Positions 15,411 to 24,100 of a DNA stretch of 26,493 bases are shown in pieces. The notes under the pieces are model-generated. The model saw only the letters and a list, made by a program, of their open reading frames with translations, was not told the origin of the DNA and did no database searches. Positions within the stretch are counted from its first letter, which is position 1. Each line of letters starts with the position of its first letter. The stretch is from a bacterium UBP6_UBA1177 (GTDB lineage: Bacteria; UBP6; UBA1177), in assembly GCA_002310995.1 (NCBI GenBank), contig DBYV01000039.1, positions 1-26,493 on the forward strand, read 5' to 3'. A program made the translations under genes and the position numbers.

Positions 15411-16180
15411 TACATTCCCAAGAACCTGATAAACAAAAAAGTCATTATATAGTCAGCAACCAGAATAGCAACGGTAGAAATAACAACCGCAGCTGTAGTC
15501 CTTCTCCCTACGCCCTTGGCGCCGCCGTTCGTGCGCAAGCCGTGATAGCAGCATATTACCGTTACGATAAAACCGAAAACGGCAGCTTTTATTAATCCTG
15601 TCCAGATATCGTCAGGATCAACGAAAAAAAACATCGTCTGATTGTAAGCAACTCTGTTTACACCCATTACATGCGCCGCCACAAAATATCCGCCATAGAC
15701 TCCCACAGCGTTTGCAACAGCCGTAAGTGCAGGAAAAGCCAGAATCGAAGCGAAAATACGCGGAACAACAAGATAACGCAACGGACTGACAGCCATAGTC
15801 TCCATTGCGGCAATCTGCTCCGTAACCTTCATGCTACCGATCTCTGCCGTCATTGCAGAACCGTTTTTAGCAATAAGCACAATAGCCGTAACAACAGGAG
15901 CAAGTTCACGGCTCATCGCTATCGCCACAGCGGCTCCGGCAAAAGTCTCGGCACGGAAAATATACATTATATTGATAAGCTGCAACGCAAGAATCATACC
16001 TGTCGTAAAAACGGAAAGAGAGACTATCGGAATTGACTGAAGTCCTATTCTTTCAATATGTTCCGCAATCTGCCCGATACGGTAAGGCGGCACAAAAAGC
16101 CATCGGCAGCAATCACCGAGAAAGCGCACAAAATCACTTAAACTGCGGCATAATTTATAAAAAAAATCCAGCAATTTCAA
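15410..16180 (-). CDS. mlaE: MlaE-type phospholipid ABC transporter permease
   Basis: A 256-residue MlaE/YrbE-family permease with about five or six membrane segments and the family block RELAPVVTAIVLIAKNGSA, then AEIGSMKVTEQIAAMETM and SPLRYLVVPR. MlaE is the inner-membrane subunit between the MCE ring and the MlaF ATPase. It is first in the operon. The start codon is uncertain: TTG at 16180 is used here, but TTG at 16174 has a better distance to AAGG and would shorten the protein by two residues. No mlaB, mlaC or mlaA gene is present in the window. Confidence 0.92.
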   Translation of the reverse strand: MKLLDFFYKLCRSLSDFVRFLGDCCRWLFVPPYRIGQIAEHIERIGLQSIPIVSLSVFTTGMILALQLINIMYIFRAETFAGAAVAIAMSRELAPVVTAIVLIAKNGSAMTAEIGSMKVTEQIAAMETMAVSPLRYLVVPRIFASILAFPALTAVANAVGVYGGYFVAAHVMGVNRVAYNQTMFFFVDPDDIWTGLIKAAVFGFIVTVICCYHGLRTNGGAKGVGRRTTAAVVISTVAILVADYIMTFLFIRFLGM

Positions 16181-16201
16181 ACCTTCATCAAAAACCGGCT
16201 A

Positions 16202-16230
16202 AAAATAACAGCCAAAATAGAATCCGTCAA
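16202..16230 (-). promoter_or_regulatory. Candidate promoter of the mlaEFD operon
   Basis: On the minus strand, TTGACG (16225-16230), a 17-base spacer and TATTTT (16202-16207), just upstream of the mlaE-type start. The leader would be very short (about 15 bases). Confidence 0.5.
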
Positions 16231-16287
16231 GTAAATGAACAGTGAGTCAAGTTCAAACATTATACGATATTTTTACGAAGGAAAAAG

Positions 16288-17562
16288 TTAGGACATCAAA
16301 AATTTGGAAAAGACTTCGACAACATTAGGATCAAACTGTCTTCCGACATTTTTTTTCAATTCGCCCAAAGCCTCTTCCTGCTGTTTCTTTCTGTGATAAG
16401 GTCTGTTTGAAGTTATTGCATCGTAGGCATCAGCAACATGCATTATCCTCGAAGCAAGCGGGATTTTTTCCCCTTTCAAACCCTCCGGATAACCCGATCC
16501 GTCCTGATTTTCGTGGTGATAAAGAATGTAGTATGCTATTTTGTCCATTCCAGAGACTTTGTTGAGTATGTCGTAACTCTTCTGGGAGTGAGCTTTTACA
16601 GTCTGCCACTCTTCATCAGTAAGCTTGTCTTTTTTTCGATAAATCGAACGGTTCCCGGCAAGTTTTCCAATGTCATGAAGAAAGGAAGCCCAGCGTATAG
16701 TCAGAATCTCGCTTTCATCAAGCTTCATAAGATAAGCCATCTGTACCGCAAGTTCAGCCACACGCAGAGAGTGGTTGTATTCCGACGATGTCAGATTGTC
16801 TGCGATTGAGGCAATCATCTTGAAAAAACGATTCAGAGTGTCTGGCGAAGATAACAAGTGATGATCTGTCATCTCTTTTTTGAGTGCAGCCATATTCCAT
16901 TCAATCTCTTCGGCACTTTTTATCGCATCAAAAAGCCCTTCGTTCTTCACAAGGTTGACGAAAACTTCATAAATTTCAGGGTCGAACTCTTCACCGGAAA
17001 ATATCCCGAGCAGAGAAATGATTTCATCAGAATTGTCCATCGAATGAACCTGAGCGGCTATATCAACAGCGTCCGCAACTCTTATTATTCTTGAACAAAG
17101 TGGTATTTTGTCACCTTTCAGACCTTTAGGGAAACCTGTGCCATCGTAAAATTCGTGATGCGTTCCCACAATTTCGCTGATATTTCTGAAAGTCGGGAAA
17201 GTAGCAAGAATCGTTTCACCTCTGTGCGGATGCGCAAAAATACGGAAATTGCTTTTCTGACCGTAAACATCCGGAATCTGTGTCAGCATGTCAATAACAT
17301 GACCGTCGAGCATTACTCCGCCGATATCGTGAAGCAGGGAGGCAAAAAACAATTCTTTCATCGAATTTTTGTCAAGATTCAGCTTTTTACCGATTCTGCA
17401 TGCCATTATGCAGACTTTCCAACTGTGATAAATTTCGTTGCCAGAACCGTCCAGTTCGCACGCTTTGACAAATTCAGATACAAAATCGGCAGCGAAAGAA
17501 GACGGAAAAGCTATATCCTGAATAGGAAGTTGAGTAAGTCTTGCCTGCGGATATATAGTCAC
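16288..17562 (-). CDS. Tandem HD-GYP domain protein, probable cyclic-di-GMP phosphodiesterase
   Basis: A 424-residue cytoplasmic protein with two HD-GYP-type domains. The first (about 28-205) has His46, HD at 78-79 (HDIGG), HPHRGE, HHEFYDGTGFP and VADAVD. The second (about 245-420) has HDIGK, HSQKSYDIL, YHHENQDGSGYPEGL and VADAYDAITSNRPY. Both keep the His/Asp residues that bind the metals, so both may be active. The first reads GFP and the second has the canonical GYP. HD-GYP enzymes hydrolyse cyclic-di-GMP. The start is GTG directly after the stop of the response-regulator gene, with GGAG eight bases upstream. No receiver domain is fused; the adjacent stand-alone receiver may supply control. 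Confidence 0.9.
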   Translation of the reverse strand: MTIYPQARLTQLPIQDIAFPSSFAADFVSEFVKACELDGSGNEIYHSWKVCIMACRIGKKLNLDKNSMKELFFASLLHDIGGVMLDGHVIDMLTQIPDVYGQKSNFRIFAHPHRGETILATFPTFRNISEIVGTHHEFYDGTGFPKGLKGDKIPLCSRIIRVADAVDIAAQVHSMDNSDEIISLLGIFSGEEFDPEIYEVFVNLVKNEGLFDAIKSAEEIEWNMAALKKEMTDHHLLSSPDTLNRFFKMIASIADNLTSSEYNHSLRVAELAVQMAYLMKLDESEILTIRWASFLHDIGKLAGNRSIYRKKDKLTDEEWQTVKAHSQKSYDILNKVSGMDKIAYYILYHHENQDGSGYPEGLKGEKIPLASRIMHVADAYDAITSNRPYHRKKQQEEALGELKKNVGRQFDPNVVEVFSKFLMS

Positions 17563-17979
17563 TTAAAGAGCTCCAAGTTGTTTAAGAACACACTGCCAGC
17601 GAACAAGCTTCTTTTCCGATTCTTCAACTACAGAAACAACATGTTCGAGGTTGTTGAACGGTTTGAGAAGGAAGTCGTTTGCGCCGTTTTCAAGAGCAGC
17701 AATAACTCTGTCCGTTGTAGCGTAAGCACTCATCATGATAATCTGTGTTATACCATTTACATCTTTTATCATACTGAGAGCGGAAAGACCGTCAAGATTT
17801 GGCATAGTAATGTCAATAAGAGCGATGTGAACAATGTTGTTTCTCATATATTCTATAGCAGCAGCAGGATCTGTGTTTGTAACAACATTGTATCCTTTGT
17901 CCTCAAGAAGTCTGCGGAGGCTGGAAAGGATGCTTTCTTCGTCGTCTATAATAAGAACATTTATGTTTTTATTGCTCAT
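17563..17979 (-). CDS. Single-domain response regulator (CheY-like receiver)
   Basis: A 138-residue receiver domain with acidic pair DD (12-13), phospho-acceptor Asp56 in IALIDITMPNLDG, MSAYATTD (switch Ser/Thr region) and the Lys of FLLKPF (Lys106). The C-terminal 20 residues are a short helix with no output domain. The ATG at 17979 is chosen because GGAGG lies five bases upstream; a longer in-frame TTG start would lie inside that site. The gene abuts the tandem HD-GYP gene (no gap), so a phosphorylation-dependent control of the phosphodiesterase is plausible. No cognate histidine kinase is encoded in the window. Confidence 0.93.
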   Translation of the reverse strand: MSNKNINVLIIDDEESILSSLRRLLEDKGYNVVTNTDPAAAIEYMRNNIVHIALIDITMPNLDGLSALSMIKDVNGITQIIMMSAYATTDRVIAALENGANDFLLKPFNNLEHVVSVVEESEKKLVRWQCVLKQLGAL

Positions 17980-17994
17980 AGTTGCCTCCAAACC

Positions 17995-18579
17995 TTAGAA
18001 ATTAAAGAAAGTCTTAACAATATTTCTGGAATCAAGCATCTTTACGATTGATTTGTAGTTATTCCAGAAATAAACCTTTTCAGCATAATCGGGAACCGAT
18101 TTTTCGTCCAGAGAAATTGTATCAATAACTTTTACAAGAACTCTGAAACCGGTCTTTTCATAGACATAGTCGCCGAAATCTTTAACCGGGAAAGAGTGTG
18201 CAAGTACCGTGAGAACAACACTGCTTCTAAGATAGGAAACAAAACCTGCAAGTGTTTTCGGAGCGTATTCTTCGATAAAAGCCGCACCGCATTTCATTAT
18301 CTTGTTGATGGTTTTTTCTTCTTCCTTAAAAAGAGTTGTTATCGGCTCGAAAAGGAAATGCTTGTCATTAAGGTTGTAATGATAAGCGTTTCCAACCTGT
18401 TCTCTCAGAACAAGACCGGTTTCGATAAGAAAATCAAGCGCCTTTTTGTTTGAATTTGGGTTGGTGCTGCTGAGAACAGCGATTTTTCTTCCTGTGTAAT
18501 TCTGTCTGTTGACAAGAATTCTGATGATGTCTACTTTCGCTCTTGAACCGAGCAAATAGGAAAGCGGTAAATAAGTCAT
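17995..18579 (-). CDS. Winged-helix protein, possibly with a degenerate nucleotidyltransferase-like C-terminus
   Basis: A 194-residue protein. The N-terminal part (about 8-85) is a winged-helix domain: LLGSRAKVDIIRILVNRQ, TGRKIAVLSSTN, ALDFLIETGLVL and YHYNLNDKHFLFEPI. This arrangement is typical of winged helices that precede an MNT-type nucleotidyltransferase domain. The C-terminal part (about 105-194) follows the expected helix/strand pattern (SYLRSSVVLTVLAHSF, FRVLVKVIDTISL) but lacks the catalytic GS...DxD residues. It is probably a DNA-binding regulator. It has a perfect AGGAGG five bases before ATG and a consensus promoter, and is first in the operon with the response regulator and HD-GYP gene. 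The degenerate-enzyme reading is a hypothesis. Confidence 0.7.
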   Translation of the reverse strand: MTYLPLSYLLGSRAKVDIIRILVNRQNYTGRKIAVLSSTNPNSNKKALDFLIETGLVLREQVGNAYHYNLNDKHFLFEPITTLFKEEEKTINKIMKCGAAFIEEYAPKTLAGFVSYLRSSVVLTVLAHSFPVKDFGDYVYEKTGFRVLVKVIDTISLDEKSVPDYAEKVYFWNNYKSIVKMLDSRNIVKTFFNF

Positions 18580-18630
18580 AATGACCTCCTATATAAAAAT
18601 TTTGGTTTAAGGAACCTTTAAAAACGCGAA

Positions 18631-18658
18631 ATTATAAAAACAGAGAAAATCAAGTCAA
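18631..18658 (-). promoter_or_regulatory. Strong promoter of the winged-helix/response regulator/HD-GYP operon
   Basis: On the minus strand, TTGACT (18653-18658), a 16-base spacer and a perfect TATAAT (18631-18636), giving a leader of about 45 bases that ends in a perfect AGGAGG. Confidence 0.8.
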
Positions 18659-18670
18659 CAAAAAATAAAC

Positions 18671-18689
18671 AAAAAACCGCGATTTTTTT
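18671..18689 (-). terminator. Weak A/T-stem terminator candidate after queA
   Basis: A symmetric AAAAAA-CCGCGA-TTTTTTT element lies about 55 bases after the queA stop. The stem is only A:T pairs, so termination would be weak, but there is a T-run in both directions and it separates queA from the next promoter. Confidence 0.35.
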
Positions 18690-18741
18690 AAATAAATAAA
18701 ACAAAAATCACTATATAAAACAAAGAATGTATTAAAAAAAC

Positions 18742-19782
18742 TTAAAGAATAAGCATTGAATCGCCGTAGGAATAAAAACGGTATCTGTTTTCGACAGCCT
18801 CTCTGTATGCGTTCATAATGAATTCGCGTCCGGCAAACGCAGAAATCATCATAAGCAGAGTACTGCACGGAAGGTGGAAGTTCGTAAGTATGCGGTCGGT
18901 AAAGCGGAATTCATAGCCCGGATAGATGAATATTCCTGTATCTCTGTTGCAAGCTTCAATAATATTTTTTGCAACTGCCGCGCTTTCGAGCGCCCTGACC
19001 GTCGTTGTTCCGACTGCAAGAATTTTTCTCCCCGCAGCTTTGTCTGCATTGAGCCGCGCCGCAGTCGCTTCATCAATCACAAAATGCTCCTTGTGCATCG
19101 TATGTTCTTCAACTTTTTCGCTTTTTACAGGGAGAAACGTTCCCAAACCGACATCCAGAACGACATTTTCAACATGTCCGCCCGTGATTTCACGGATCTT
19201 TTCTATTATCTCTTTACTGAAATGAAGTCCCGCAGTCGGAGCCGCGACCGAGCCGGCAGTTTCGGCATAAACAGTCTGATATTTTTCCTTGTCATCAGGT
19301 CGACTGTGCTTTTCGTTGCGCCTTTTCAGAATGTATGGCGGCAGCGGAATATCGCCAAATTTGTCAAGATAATCAAAAAGTTCATCCTCACCGAGAGAAA
19401 ATTTTACATCGGCAAACTGTTCCGACCTCGAGACAAGTTTCGCAGTAAGCCCGTTTTCAAAGTAGACAATTTCGCCTTTGTCAATGTGTTTTGAGCACTT
19501 GACCATAACCTGCCAGAGTCCGTTCTGAAGTGCTTTAAGCAGCAGGAATTCGACTCTTCCGCCGCTTGAACGCTTACCGAAAATACGCGCCGGGATAACT
19601 TTCGTCGAATTAAAAACGACCGTAGTTTTGTCATCAATATAATCGGTGATCGAGCTGAAATCAGAGTGCGTTATCGAATTTCTGCTTCTGTCGAGAACCA
19701 TCATCTTCCCTGTTCCGCGCACCGCAGGATCGTCTGCGATCAGCTCTTCGGGAAGTTCGTAATTGAAAATTCCGGTATCCAT
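18742..19782 (-). CDS. queA: S-adenosylmethionine:tRNA ribosyltransferase-isomerase QueA
   Basis: QueA transfers the ribosyl part of SAM to 7-aminomethyl-7-deazaguanine in tRNA to give epoxyqueuosine. The 346-residue protein matches the family length and its conserved blocks: FNYELPEELIA at the N-terminus, VVFNSTKVIPARIFGKR, YQTVYAETAGSVAAPTAGLHF, VLDVGLGTFLPVK, HKEHFVI, ILAVGTTTVRALES, and near the end RILTNFHLPCSTLLMMISAF. The ATG at 19782 gives the expected N-terminus. It lies 17 bases after the DUF58 gene and is the last gene of the activase/DUF58/queA transcript. No other queuosine gene lies in the window. Confidence 0.97.
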   Translation of the reverse strand: MDTGIFNYELPEELIADDPAVRGTGKMMVLDRSRNSITHSDFSSITDYIDDKTTVVFNSTKVIPARIFGKRSSGGRVEFLLLKALQNGLWQVMVKCSKHIDKGEIVYFENGLTAKLVSRSEQFADVKFSLGEDELFDYLDKFGDIPLPPYILKRRNEKHSRPDDKEKYQTVYAETAGSVAAPTAGLHFSKEIIEKIREITGGHVENVVLDVGLGTFLPVKSEKVEEHTMHKEHFVIDEATAARLNADKAAGRKILAVGTTTVRALESAAVAKNIIEACNRDTGIFIYPGYEFRFTDRILTNFHLPCSTLLMMISAFAGREFIMNAYREAVENRYRFYSYGDSMLIL

Positions 19783-19799
19783 TTTTCCGCCTTAAAAAG

Positions 19800-21104
19800 T
19801 TATTGAAAATCTATTTTTGTTTCGTAACGGCCAAGCTCAGCATCGCTTTCTGCGCTGCCTGCATAAAAAATCCTGATGCCGCAGCCAAATCCGGCAAGCG
19901 TTTTCAGAGCCTTTTTTCTGTTTTCATCATATTTTGGAGTAAAAAAGAAAATCGTAGAAGCGCTCAGGCCTGCTTCGAACAGGGTTCCAAGGCAGTTTTC
20001 GAACTTGTTTTCCGTATCATTTTCAGCAAGAGCAAGCTTAGACAGAGCATTTGAGAAACTTTTTTTTGAAGCGTCGGGAATCTCGCAAACTTCCTTTCCA
20101 ACAAACAAAAGTTGCGGAAGATTATCGTCTTTCTGCATAGCATTCAGAAGCGATGCCGCGGTAGAAAGAACTTTCTCGAAATCCTCGGAATAATGTTCTT
20201 CAAAAAAGTTGTCAACAACCATAACAGAACCTGAATCGACCTCTTTGTAAAACTCTTTTGTTCTCAACTGACCACTTTTAGCGCTCGATTTCCAGTGAAT
20301 GTTCCTTATTGAATCACCAGGCACAAAATCACGCAGCGACTTCAGCTCAAAACCGCTTCCAGTCTCAGTAGTTTCACGTGTTTTTTCACTTTTTTCATTC
20401 ACTCTAGCCCCTTCATTTTCAGGAATTACGAACGATTCCTTTATTTCGGGCAATACAAGAAAACTTCCTGGATTTGCAATGATTTTTCCTTTTTTCAAAA
20501 GCCCGAAAATCCCTTTGTGAAAAATATATGCGCCGCCGAAAGTGATTTTTCCGCGTCTTTCGGGCATAAAAGAGGCGTTAAAAAGAATCCCGCCGTCGTT
20601 TTTTTTGCCGGCAACGGCAAATTCTTCATATTTCCCGCCGCAGTTTTTATCGATGATCCATTTCCAGCGGTAATAACCCATTCTTCTGTCGAAGGCGTTC
20701 CGTTTCTCTTCGCCGGGCTCTTTCGTAGCAGCAAAAACCGCGAAACTCGGCATCGGTGAAGCCGGAATTTCACTGTAAAAGAGGTTCTCGAAGCTCTCTT
20801 TTCCGCTTTTTGCACGCATAACAACCGTATATTTTACCTCTTTTCCTTTCGAGACGCACTCTGGAAGAAACCTCTCGAACTCGAATCCGAACGAGTTGAA
20901 CATGAGCGATATCGCATCCGTCAAAAGAAGTGCAATTGATACGGCAAAAACAACAAAAAGCATGCTGACACGCGTATTCAGACCGAAAAAAACAAGAGAA
21001 AAAGCACAGAAAAAAAGAACTTTTCCGGAAGTCGTAAACTTTCTTTCTATCTTTTCGTTCAGCCTGTAAGTCGCCGAATACCACTTGTAGTGCCGTTTTT
21101 TCAC
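19800..21104 (-). CDS. DUF58-domain membrane protein
   Basis: A 434-residue protein with two membrane segments near the N-terminus (about 28-66) and the DUF58 signature LRDFVPGDSIRNIHWK (about 257-272), followed by LRTKEFYKEVD. The C-terminal part resembles the divergent von Willebrand A-like domain of this family (MVVDNF near 295-300). DUF58 proteins usually sit beside MoxR AAA+ ATPases and transglutaminase-like proteins; neither is here. The start is GTG, four bases after the stop of the activase gene, so coupling is likely. The molecular role of DUF58 proteins is not established. Confidence 0.88.
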   Translation of the reverse strand: MKKRHYKWYSATYRLNEKIERKFTTSGKVLFFCAFSLVFFGLNTRVSMLFVVFAVSIALLLTDAISLMFNSFGFEFERFLPECVSKGKEVKYTVVMRAKSGKESFENLFYSEIPASPMPSFAVFAATKEPGEEKRNAFDRRMGYYRWKWIIDKNCGGKYEEFAVAGKKNDGGILFNASFMPERRGKITFGGAYIFHKGIFGLLKKGKIIANPGSFLVLPEIKESFVIPENEGARVNEKSEKTRETTETGSGFELKSLRDFVPGDSIRNIHWKSSAKSGQLRTKEFYKEVDSGSVMVVDNFFEEHYSEDFEKVLSTAASLLNAMQKDDNLPQLLFVGKEVCEIPDASKKSFSNALSKLALAENDTENKFENCLGTLFEAGLSASTIFFFTPKYDENRKKALKTLAGFGCGIRIFYAGSAESDAELGRYETKIDFQ

Positions 21105-21108
21105 GGAT

Positions 21109-24100
21109 TTATTCTTTCCTCATCCTGAGAATGTTAGCAACTCTGTCGTTTATTTCGATGTCACCGTCGTAGAACTGAGAAACTATCGGAATATTATGAG
21201 TATTCTTGATTTCCTGGAAGATCGAATCGGTGATTGTTCCGTGCATACAGCCGAAAGGCGAGACATTGACGATCATCGAAGCTCCCTGTTTCGCAAACAT
21301 GATGGCGCGTCCGACAGTGAGAATCGCTTCTCCCACAAATTCTGGATGGAGATACTTCATTCCTTCGTCGAGAGTCTCTTTTATCGCAGGCTCGTGACGG
21401 TCATAAAGGATCTTTTCTGTCGCCTTGCAGTACAATTCGTCAATGTGCGAGACATAGAGGTTTTTGATGAGCGATTCGCCTCTTCCGAAGAGTGAAAATG
21501 CCTTCTGTTTCGCCATGAAATCCTGGACCCATACGGTGTAAATGAGCCATTCGAAAAGCGGTGCAAGCCATGCTTCGCCGCCGTTGTCCTCAATTACGCG
21601 GATCAGATTCTCGTTTGCGCAGGCATTGCTTCTGACATAGATTTCGCCGACGATTCCGACAAGCGGCTTCTTCTCGTTGTAACGAGGGATCCTTGAAAGT
21701 TCGGAAGCTAGCTCCTCTACGACCGGAAGCGGATTCTTTTTCTGTTCGAAAACACTTTCAAGAGTGCGCATAGCCTTTTCCAGAAAGGCATCGACATCAC
21801 CTTTCGTCTTTTCGTAAGGCCTTGTCCTTGTCGTCATTTTCATCAACGCGTCGCTCGTGATGACTGAATGCATCAGGTATCTTCTGAGCTGTTCCTCAAC
21901 TCCTTGATACGAGTTTATGCTTGAAGGAGCGAGGATATCGACATTTTTGAGCCCGAGTTTTTCAAACGCGATCCTGTCGAGCATGTTGTACTGTCCTAGT
22001 CTGCACGGCCCTTCCGAAGAAGGCATGAAGAATGTGTGCTGTTTTTCAGGCTCTTTTTTTATCTGGTTGAGGAACGCTCCCAAAGTTAAAATCATCGGCA
22101 GGCACTCCTGACCGCGGGTGAAGCGCTTTCCAGTCATGAAATCGTGCTTTGTCTCAAGCGGAATCGCCACTGCATCATAGCCGAAACCTCTGAAAGCCGC
22201 AGCGAACAGAGGCGAACCGAAGTGCATCGGCGGGATCCATATTTTGCCGGCTTTGAGTTTTTTGTCCGCAAGATAGATGTCGGGAAGCGGATGTTCGCCG
22301 GATTCTTTCACCCCTTTCATGTAGCTTTTTACGACATCGATAAAAGCTTCGACTCTCGTGAGGTATCCGCCGTCGCTCGAATGCTCGTCAAGTTCCAGGA
22401 TAAGCATCGGTTTTCCTTTCATTTCGTTCTCGGCAAAAGAAAGAATGAAGCTGTCGGGGCCGCATGAGAAGTTGGTGAGATAAATCGGGAAGACGTTTTC
22501 CTCTTTTTTTGCTTTTTTCAGCGCGGCGATGATTTTCTGACCGTAATTCCAGAAAAGATTCCAGTAATTCGTGTCAGCAAGTCCACCGACATTTATCTTC
22601 ATCATGTCTATCGGAAGCACGTCAAAGCCCATTCCGGCGATGGTTTCAGGAAGGCCGAGATTGATCCCTTTGTCGTAGAGGTTGTAAGGTCTTCCGACAA
22701 GAAGAAATACCGGCTTTTTCGCATTTTTCGCGTTTTTAAGCATCGCCTCGCCTTCGTCGATAAGGCGCTCTGTTTCTTTTCTGTAGTAGTCTCTAGCCTC
22801 TTTCCACGCCTTTCTCACCTGCTTTTCCTTGAGAGTCGGGAAGAAAGGTTCAAGAGCCTTGAAAATGAGAGTTCCGTTTTTGTCGTCCGACATTCTGAAA
22901 TCGATTACAGGATCGATTATTTTTGTCTTCGGGTCCATTCCGTTCTTTTCCATGACAGTCGAAATTATCGACGGATTGCTCTGAACATAAGGACAGAAGA
23001 AGCTGATCGCCGTTTTTACGTTGTCGCCGGCAGAAATCAGCGTCGGATAGAAAACAGGAATATTTTTGTTCGTGAGTTCAAGCGCATGGCCTATCGAAGT
23101 TTTTACAGGGAAACAGAAATCGGATGCCGAATATTTTGACGAAAGCCCTTTGATCTCAGCAGTTGTCGAAGGTGCCGAAACCACGCTTTCGATACTGAGA
23201 AGCGAAAACATTTTTCTCCAGAGCGGAAGGAAAGTCCAGCTTGATACTGCAAGCGGGATCCCCACTTTTCCGACCGGCTCTTTTTCAGGAAGCATGCTTT
23301 TGAAAAATGACGAGTTTCTCTTTTTGATGGGTTCGAATTCCTTGATCTCACGACGCGTTGTCGTTTCGGCGTCTCTTCCGCAGCCGTAACCCCACGAAGA
23401 TTCTCGGCCTCCTTTTTCCGAAATGTGGTTTATCCGGCAGAAGTTGCTGCAAAGTTTGCAGATTTCGGTTCTTGAAGTAACTTCGATTGTTGCCGATTCC
23501 GCTCCTCTGAACGCAGACTCGTTCGAGTCTTTTTTCATGGAAACTTCTTCGAGTGCGACTAAAGCCGCACCGATGCAGCCCATGACGTGGCAGTATGGAG
23601 AAACTATGATCTCAACACCGAGGAGATTCTCGAAAGCCGCAGCAAGCCCTTTGTTTCTGGCTGTTGCCCCCTGAAAGAAAATTTTATCCTGACTGATTTT
23701 GCGGTTTCCGACGACTCTGTTGAGATAGTTTTTGGCAACGGAATAAAGCACTGCCGCAATAACTTCCTTTTTGTCGAACCCCTGCTGCAGAAGCGCGCGG
23801 ATATCCTGCTCCATAAAGACCGTGCAGCGGTCGCTCGTAGCCGGCGGGACAACGTCTTCGGTCATTTTTCCGACCAGATTTATCGGGATCTCAAGCTTTC
23901 TCGCCTGTTCCTCGACGAAAGAGCCGGTTCCTGCCGCGCAGACATAGTTCATATTGACTTCTTCGGGCATTCCGTTTTTGAGACGGATGAATTTCGCGTC
24001 CTGACCGCCGATCTCGAAAATCGTTTCTACTTCGGGGAACATCGACGCCGTTCCTCTCGCGTGAGCCGTGATCTCGTTGATTATCGCATCGGCTCCGAAA

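Noticed and set aside
17155..18051. 298-codon plus-strand open frame opposite the HD-GYP and response-regulator genes
   Set aside because: It runs across two well-supported genes on the other strand and shows no protein-like motif.
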